Source: Parapristionchus giblindavisi (taxonomy: Eukaryota; Nematoda; Chromadorea; Rhabditida; Diplogasteridae). From it: a stretch of DNA of 64,000 nucleotides. The stretch is from contig CALSFV010000204.1 of the NCBI GenBank assembly GCA_943737045.1, positions 1,715,501 to 1,779,500 on the forward strand. Reading direction: 5' to 3'. A program made the translations under genes and the position numbers. The notes under the pieces are model-generated. The model was not told the DNA's origin and made no database searches. It saw nothing but the letters and a program-made list of their open reading frames with translations. Below, piece after piece: positions 57,131 through 64,000 of this stretch (position 1 is the stretch's first letter; every line of letters starts with the position of its first letter).

Positions 57131-57676
57131 AATGAAGAGATGATCATACTAATTTATCATGAATAAAGAATAGTCAAATCTGACTGAGTTGAAGAATTTG
57201 AATTATACTCTGCTCAAAATTTTCGTGAAAAAAGCATGGAAAACTCTCCTCTTTTTGCACAGTCTTTCGTCCTTTTTTCTTACGTTTCTGTTGTTTTGGT
57301 GACTGTTGAACACAACATAAGAACATAAATAATTACCCCCCCCCCCTCCACCCCCCCCCCCCCCATCATCAGGTGTTATACTAAATACATTAGCAAACTC
57401 TTCATAATGTGCAGTTTCAGTCCGATATTGAGGTAGATTACGATAGCTACTGTTTAGTTAACAACGGCCTGCATAAAGAACCAATCACTTCCCTTGTAGA
57501 TTCACCATTCACACTTTACAATAATAATAAATAAAACATATTTATCTCTTCATGTGATGCATTAAACATAAATTTGATATGTGAAAATAAATTAAGTAAT
57601 ACGGAAATGTTTAAGGCCGCCTCTAAATTCCATAGACGTTAAAGCATTTTTTCACACTTCAGATAATTTAGAAACA

Positions 57677-60600
57677 TTATGTAGGAAATCCTTGTGAAAC
57701 TGTTTTTTTAGAGATCATTCGAAATTGTCGCTTGAAAGCTTTTCGAAATTTTTCACTGTAAAAAGCAATCGTTTGCTTGCTGAAAAGATTGTTATAGACT
57801 CACTTGAAAATAAAATAAATATAGTAATTAGATGTTAATGAAATGTTAATTGGAACTCCAATTAACATTTCAGTTGTTGCGTATGATTGCGGATCCTGAA
57901 GAAAAAGACTCGACTAGAAAGTGAGACACTAGGTCGTACGAGAACCGTGGAACGATAACCAACTGGATGCGCTAATCGGCAGACAAAGTAGCATCAGTTC
58001 TCATCCTGTTCTCATCTAGTTCTCATCTAGTGTAGAAAATGAAAAAAAGACACAGTGAATAATTACCGTAGTTTCGGTTCCGGAGAGTGTAATGCCGAGT
58101 ACACAAGTTGTACCGTATCCGCATATAATCGACAGTAACTCTATTGACAATGTTTTGAATATTTGAACGTCTACTTTATTCGTATCTGAAAACGTAACGG
58201 GGGTATATTTAGTGTAATGTATTAGGCAACTCATCATGATAGACTATATGACCCAACTATTCGTTTGCGTATGGCATAACCAAGTCTCTACACTAACATA
58301 CTCTTCATGATGTGCAGTTTCAGTCCGATGTTGAGGTAGATTATGGTGGCTACTGCATAGTTTATACCGGCCTGCATAAAGAACCAATCACGGCCGTTGC
58401 CCATGAAAATCGTGCTCGTCAAGCACAAAACATCGCTGTAATGAGTACATCATTATAATGAACTAATAAATTAGTTTCGTCATCATGTCTTACTGTATCA
58501 AGATATGTTCTATATATATTTTATATTTTATCAACGTGCGTATGCACGAAACGAAACACATAAAAGTGACTAGTGAAAATTCATGAAATTTCAATGTGTT
58601 CTAATAACTTATTAACACAGTGATGTATGAGTAATCTTTAGGATTTCTGATCATGGTCTGACCGAAAAGTCTAACGTTGTATTCTTAGTATAAAATATAT
58701 GGTTTTATGTAGATGCGGCGTTACATTTCCGAGACAGGAACAGTCCTCCGGTTATCGTGTGACGGACACATCTAAGTCCTGTTCGGATTTAACAATTTCT
58801 CTAACTTCAAAGAGATATCTATATTGTGAAAGGAACATAAAACAGCAAAACGAAACAACAAATCAAGGACCAAAGCTCATATCCAAGGATCGAAATGTTA
58901 ATGCCAAGAGACGGGGGGGGGATTGGTGATAATTCACTTTTTGATGGAAAATGTAGAATAAAACGAGCATTTCAGTATATGAGGAGGAAATTTTTTCGAG
59001 TGGATGGTTTCCCGAATACCGCAATTATGGAAAAATATATTTTTTTCTAGACAAAAAAAAGGATTCGGAAAATTTTCGGACGGAAAAAATTTGCAAAAAC
59101 ACTGCAAAAAGGACGTGGATGTGTCCACCACACGTCAGACGGATTGTTCCCGTCTGCAAATGTAGCACCGCAACAAAAAATTTTTTTTTAATCGAAAAAA
59201 CGCACTCGTCCTGGAAGTGATAGAGCATCTGTCCAATCTCCAGAATCACATAGGCGGAAATGATTGTAAAATGACAATAGACATGGGTCGAAGCAGAGAA
59301 CATTCGATACCTACGAACAATATTACAATTTTCCACATTATTCTGGAGCCGAGAACATACTATAGCGCACAGTATCTCTCCAAAAGAGGGAGAAATTCAT
59401 CAAAATGCCAAATAGTACACAGTGGTTTACTCTCATCGTCTGCGCTCACGAACTTTCTTTCCTTTTCGCTCTACCAAATTCTCTGTCACATCATGACCGC
59501 TCTCGCAACACTGTGTATCGGAGAATTTCACATCAATACTTTCATGATTGTTTGACATATAGGACAGCGTATTTGAAAATTTCTGCAATTCTTGTCAAGC
59601 AAAAAATGGCAAAATCATTCTTCCCTTTCTTCTCGATTTTTTTCTGTTCCCGGTCTTTTGTGTGCGATGAACACCGCAAAAAAACCCAAAAAAGGGAAAA
59701 ATGATTCTGCCATTTTTTTGATTGACAAGAATTGCAACAAAATTCAAATACTCCGTCCTATAGTATACTGACCGCGTAGGAAAATAGCATCCACAGAGTC
59801 GATCGATACCGAGAGCATTCATTGACACAGCCGCTATCGCGTTCGCAGTAATAGGCACAATCTGGAAAATAATGAATCCATGCTTCGTTAAAAAGTTCTT
59901 CCATCGTCTATATAAAATTCCTTTGAACTATGTGTACGAGAGTGGTCAAAATGACTAATTTTTTTCATAGCTCAGAAACTATGAACGATTCCTTTTTAAT
60001 ATCAAATCAGCGCGGCGACGATTAGAAGGAGTAGCTTTGCGGAAGTGGAGAGACAATCAAGAGTTAGGCGAGTTAGTGCAGGCGAAAGATTTGGTTCCGA
60101 GTATGACGTTTTTAATATAGTTTTCTCGGAATTTGCCATAATTTTATCATTAAAGTACATTTTATACGGGCAATATAACTGTTTGCTTCTTACAATCCAA
60201 GAAAAAATATGTAGCGAAGAAGAACCGATTCGAGAACGACTCTGCTTTCGATACGATTTGTAGATATTATTCTTCGTACTCTTTCCGGTATCAGCATGTT
60301 GATAATATATTGAGTTACCCCTACTAATAATGTTCACCTGAAAAGCAATGCAGAGTCGAGAAGCTATGAGCACATGTCCGGTGAAGTACGCCGAGACCTG
60401 TGGAAGATATGCAAGAACTTGTACGGCGTTACCCATAGCAGACAATGCTATCAGTATGTAACAAGCCGAATGAAGGGATCTTAAATTTGTAGTTGCATAT
60501 TTCTCATGTTTCAGTTGATTTTTCACTTTAAAGGAGGACTCCCGCGAAGAGAGTTCCGAACCCACGGCCATGTACGAAGTTTTACCACTGATGGATTGAT

Positions 60601-61117
60601 GGGTGGTCACTTTTTCATATTTTTTATTCTACAGGCTACATACAGTCCCGCACGATCGCCCAGTCTAACAGTAAAGGCGGGCCGCCTCGACATGATTCAT
60701 GTCGCCTCATTGAATTGGATCGCCTCATTGGATCATGGCTGAAAGTGAAAGAATATCAAATTTGAAGGGATCACGGTAGCACCCCCGTCAGCAATGATCC
60801 TTCATTAACGCTGTCCAGAGTTAACCAATTTTATTCATTTCAACGGTGATCTTAATCTAATCTTATGATGCAATGCTCGCAACTAATGAAATGTTTTAGA
60901 AATATTTTAGAAAGATGCGACATGAGGCGACATGAATCATGCCGCGGAGGCCCGCCTTTAGACAAGGCGATCGTGCGGGACTGTATATCTGTTGAGTGAA
61001 TGAAACCTACTTGTTTCTATAAATCGACAAAACGATTACTAAGTTGTTTACAGCACCGAATATGATGAATAATATATAGAGAACGATGGTATGGGTGTAA
61101 AAATCGGAAATTACCAT
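57677..61117 (-). CDS. serpentine (Srsx-like) chemoreceptor GPCR, gene F
   Basis: Minus-strand exons, in order: 61011-61117, 60338-60479, 59773-59861, 59206-59310, 58302-58435, 58067-58185, 57804-57895 and 57677-57755. They join to 288 residues without a stop. Start MVISDFYTHTIVLYI (TM1); TM2 follows SLHSACYILIAL; TM3 ends in LGIDRLCGCYFPTR; TM7 is TSNYYIYFIF; a short tail ends QGFPT. Exon 2 again uses TTAAG; an alternative acceptor at 60588 would add 36 residues drawn from a tRNA-like stretch. It faces gene D tail to tail, and its 3' half was copied twice leftwards. Intron 1 carries a TA-flanked MITE. The GIDRL variant is closest to the Srsx pattern I know. Confidence 0.72.
58880..59110. repeat. 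remnant of hAT-like MITE 3 in intron 4 of gene F
   Basis: Shares GGTGATAATT and the TGAGGAGGAAATTTTTTCGA block with 51576-52059, but lacks the left end and the right terminus. It shows where the array copies derive from. Confidence 0.6.
60643..60983. mobile_element. TA-flanked MITE in intron 1 of gene F
   Basis: The ends CAGTCCCGCACGATCGCC and its exact complement are flanked by TA at 60641-60642 and 60984-60985. An inner pair around GGCGGGC and GACATGATTCATGTCGCC is also mirrored. Tc1/mariner-type nonautonomous element with no ORF. Confidence 0.8.
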
Positions 61118-63729
61118 CACTTCGAAAATCTGAAAATTCACCGTTAGCGTTCATTTCCAGGCGATCTTTTGTAAACGAAGATTTGCATCAGGGGAGTGGG
61201 AGAAAAATATTTTGAGAAAAAATCGTGAACTCAAGAAAAAGATTTTGGTTTTCGATAAATTCGATAAATTCGAGAATAAACGAGAAAAAGATATAAAATG
61301 ATAGGAACATGCATTGTCATGACTTTTCTCTCTTTTTCATCAATCTCAGGCACACAGTCGAATGCATTTTGCAGCTAACAAAAATGCATTTTGCAGCTAA
61401 CTCGAATGCATTTCAGATGTCGAAAAAAATGCCTGCGCAGGCATTTTGCATGCATTTTTCTTGGCTTTTCTTAGCTTTTTCGTGGCTTTTTACCTTTTTA
61501 GTAGCATTTCGGTAGAAATTTGAAGCAATAAAATGCATTTTTCGTCACTTTTCCTGACCATTTTTATGGCTTTTCTTAGCTATTCTATGCCTTTTCTATA
61601 GCTTTTATTGGTTACTTTTTATGAAATGCTCATTAGCTAATGCGATTTACGTACAGAATATTGATTTATCATATAATGAGTATGATTAATACGTGATAAT
61701 GGAATGAATGATTAATTCTAGCACAGAACACATATTGTACAAGAATCAATTGTAGCACACGGCACATTGTACAAGAGAAAACTTAACGAGATCAATAAAA
61801 TATTCCCTAGTAAAATATCTTAATAAATAATTCCTAGTAAAATATATTAATAAAATATCTTAATAATCCTATTGAAAGCAACTTAGACGAACGAATGCTC
61901 GCCCTTATAAGGGAGAGGTGAAAGAGAGGGAGGGAGGTCAGGGGTCAATGGAACGATAGAAATGGACGAAAGAATTGTAGGGGAAAGGAAATATACAGAT
62001 ACATTCACAGGTAAATATTTGGATGATGATGAAACATGGGGCATAGAATGATCAGAACCAAGAAAGAATGAAGACTAAAGTATAATCAATATTAAGTAAT
62101 CATAGCAGAAGGAGCAACAATCAATGATGAGCAACAATCAATCATCTTAAGAGGAAGTCGATGGTGAAGTAGAAGATGAATTAGAGGTCCGTGGAGTAGT
62201 GGTGGCATTGCTTGGAGGCGTCTTCTTCAACCGGCTTCTCTCTCTGATAAAAAAAAAATATATATATAAATATGTTATTTTTTAGATAATGGGCTATTTG
62301 TGCATCACTGGGACTACCTATTTGACCTTTGATGAAAAAAATCAAATAATTCCTAGTGGAATTGGTATACGGTAGAATTTTTTACAGTATACCAGTTTTG
62401 CAGCCTAATCTATGCCTCGATCCAAACAATGCAAATTCGCTCTGGGGAATCGTGTAATGACACATACATCCATGATTAGATGATAAAAGCACATTTTACA
62501 GTAAGATTCGACAGTATGCTTCATCATACTAATTTTCCAGATAGAAAATACATTAACAAGTACGTGAAAAACGGTAACAATCGGCATGTGCAGCTTTACG
62601 TCAATTTTCACAAATATTTCATTTTATTTTCGTTTCAAATGGTCATTGTAATTAATCGTTACTTTTTTCCGTTGTATTTAAATAAAATAAATAAAATGGA
62701 AAACCTACGTGAGACCCTGGATTTGTTTCCTTGAAGTGGACATCATTTGCCCTCGTGCTTTGACTCTTTGTTCTTCATTGACGAATAAACTGTCTAATGA
62801 GCATCCTCTCCATACCAGATCTGTAAAGAACAAGAATCAATCGATCAATCATCAATCAATACACGACTCTGCTACGTATTGCGGCGTTACATATCATAAG
62901 TTACGTTATATAGTTATGTTTGCCTAACATGTTCCTAGCGTTACATTTGTATTACATTCGTTACAGTACTACAGGTTTCTGCATACATATGCGTCGATGT
63001 AAACTTTTGACTGTGCCGTGTCTCGATTGGAAAATCTTGATGGGGGTACGGTCAGCGATCAATATCAATATTCGGCTACCGTAACCCGCCATAACTCTTA
63101 CAGTAGTTTTATATCCTATCAGGATTTCAGAGATACACTCTAAAATTTAGACAGACGCATACGCAGCTAAATGTAATACGTTAAGCCGTAAGCGCGTAAG
63201 GCATATGCTACGAAGCATCAAAAGCTATATGCTCTAGCTCTATGGGAACAGTATGTCTAGAAATAAATAAAATGATTATATCTCCATATACGAATACATA
63301 GTTCTTGTCGTTTTGAGATTTTAAGATGCAAAGCTACCAACCAACAGTTTTTTCGAAATATGAATCCGGAATGGGTCGTAACGAAGATCGTTGGCTCCTA
63401 TGGGCAGAGAACTGATCGATATCCTTACCAGTAGCCTGAATGATTAAATGATGTTTAAATAAAAAGGACAATTAATAATCATCCGTGGATTAGTAATACA
63501 TTTGAAAAGTCACAACCCAACGATAAATTCCTTAACTGTTGGTATGAAAATTGCTGAATAAATTGGACACTTACTCCAGAGAATAAAATATGATTCAACT
63601 TCGATAGAGTGTAGTCAAGGGTACCCTCGAACTCGATACCCTCGCTCGACAGTAAAATTGATATCAAATCGATCTAAAATAAAATGAATAATTAAACATG
63701 TAAAGTTCTGTAAAATGAACCTCTTTCTC
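61118..63729. other. right flank of gene F; low-complexity repeats, no firm gene
   Basis: At 61350-61620 short motifs such as AATGCATTTTGCAGCTAAC and TGGCTTTTCTTAGC repeat irregularly, like a decayed satellite. At 61800-61870 units of AAAATATCTTAATAA repeat. At about 62350-62440 lies the inverted relative of the 3300-3385 repeat. ORFs are short. Confidence 0.45.
62147..62243 (-). CDS. possible last exon of a minus-strand gene
   Basis: After a good acceptor (TTTTTTTTATCAG on minus) an open frame reads RSRLKKTPPSNATTTPRTSN and a Ser/Thr-rich end to TAA. The low-complexity tail is typical of C-terminal exons, but no upstream exon could be tied to it, so it may be chance. Confidence 0.25.
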
Positions 63730-64000
63730 CAGTGACGTATATTCAACCGAAAATGCGAGAAAATGGAAGATAAGTGACAGGTAGAGGCATAGAAGATGAC
63801 AGAGACACGTAGCATTGCTAGAGCGGACGAGCGCGAGCGAAAGAAGGAGTCACAGATGACAAAAGGTAGTAGACAGTGACGTATATTCAACCGAAAATGC
63901 GAGAAAATGGAGGATAAGTGACAGGTAGAGGCATAGAAGATGACAGAGACACGTAGCATTGCTAGAGCGGACGAGCGCGAGCGAAAGAAGGAGTCACAGA
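63730..64000. repeat. 144-bp tandem repeat, continuing past the window
   Basis: Units start at 63730 and 63874, each beginning CAGTGACGTATATTCAACCG, with one or two differences between them. The period is a multiple of three, so a minus-strand frame stays open (63615-63959) without being evidence of coding. Confidence 0.9.

Noticed and set aside
63615..63959. 114-codon minus ORF with an internal repeat
   Set aside because: It is simply the 144-bp tandem repeat read in a frame that happens to lack stops.

Overview
The window looks like AT-rich nuclear DNA of a nematode. The basis is a cluster of small-intron chemoreceptor genes resembling nematode serpentine-receptor (Srsx-like) GPCRs, Tc1-type and hAT-type elements, and a Ty3-like LTR retroelement. 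Species is not determinable from the sequence. There are no operons, rRNA genes, convincing tRNA genes or CRISPR arrays.

Layout. 1-4.8 kb: inverted-repeat transposable elements with no gene. 5.4-48.4 kb: four plus-strand receptor genes in tandem, A (5438-10894), B (15195-30394), C (35215-38866) and D (44985-48422). 49.7-57.1 kb: a recently amplified array of broken receptor ends. 57.7-61.1 kb: a fifth intact receptor gene on the minus strand, F. 61.1-64 kb: repeats, including a 144-bp tandem repeat running off the edge. All five receptor genes can be spliced by hand into one open frame of eight exons with identical exon phases, giving proteins of 288-301 residues with seven hydrophobic segments. 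Much of the DNA between and within them is mobile: hAT-like MITEs with 8-bp target duplications, TTAA and TA elements, a 120-bp element with 4-bp duplications, a 5'-truncated non-LTR fragment, and two neighbouring Tc1-type elements that are giant inverted repeats.

The standout is a 12,018-bp LTR element (15795-27812, minus strand) inside intron 2 of receptor gene B. Its two 371-bp LTRs appear identical by eye, it is flanked by a 4-bp TGAT duplication, and the corresponding intron of gene D is an empty site, so it is young. It has one unbroken 2661-codon ORF in the unusual order Gag, membrane glycoprotein-like (Env-like) segment, protease, RT, RNase H, integrase. Its 2.8-kb leader carries, on the opposite strand, a four-exon spliced gene (25351-26447) for a 256-residue protein with an acidic tail that I do not recognise. 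This passenger gene lies in the same orientation as receptor gene B.

How the parts relate: the receptors would act as membrane chemosensors in sensory neurons if they behave like their family; the mobile DNA shapes their introns and flanks. The D-to-F interval is a tail-to-tail gene arrangement whose junction has been copied three times. Exon boundaries come from splice-site and frame consistency only; no transcript data were available.
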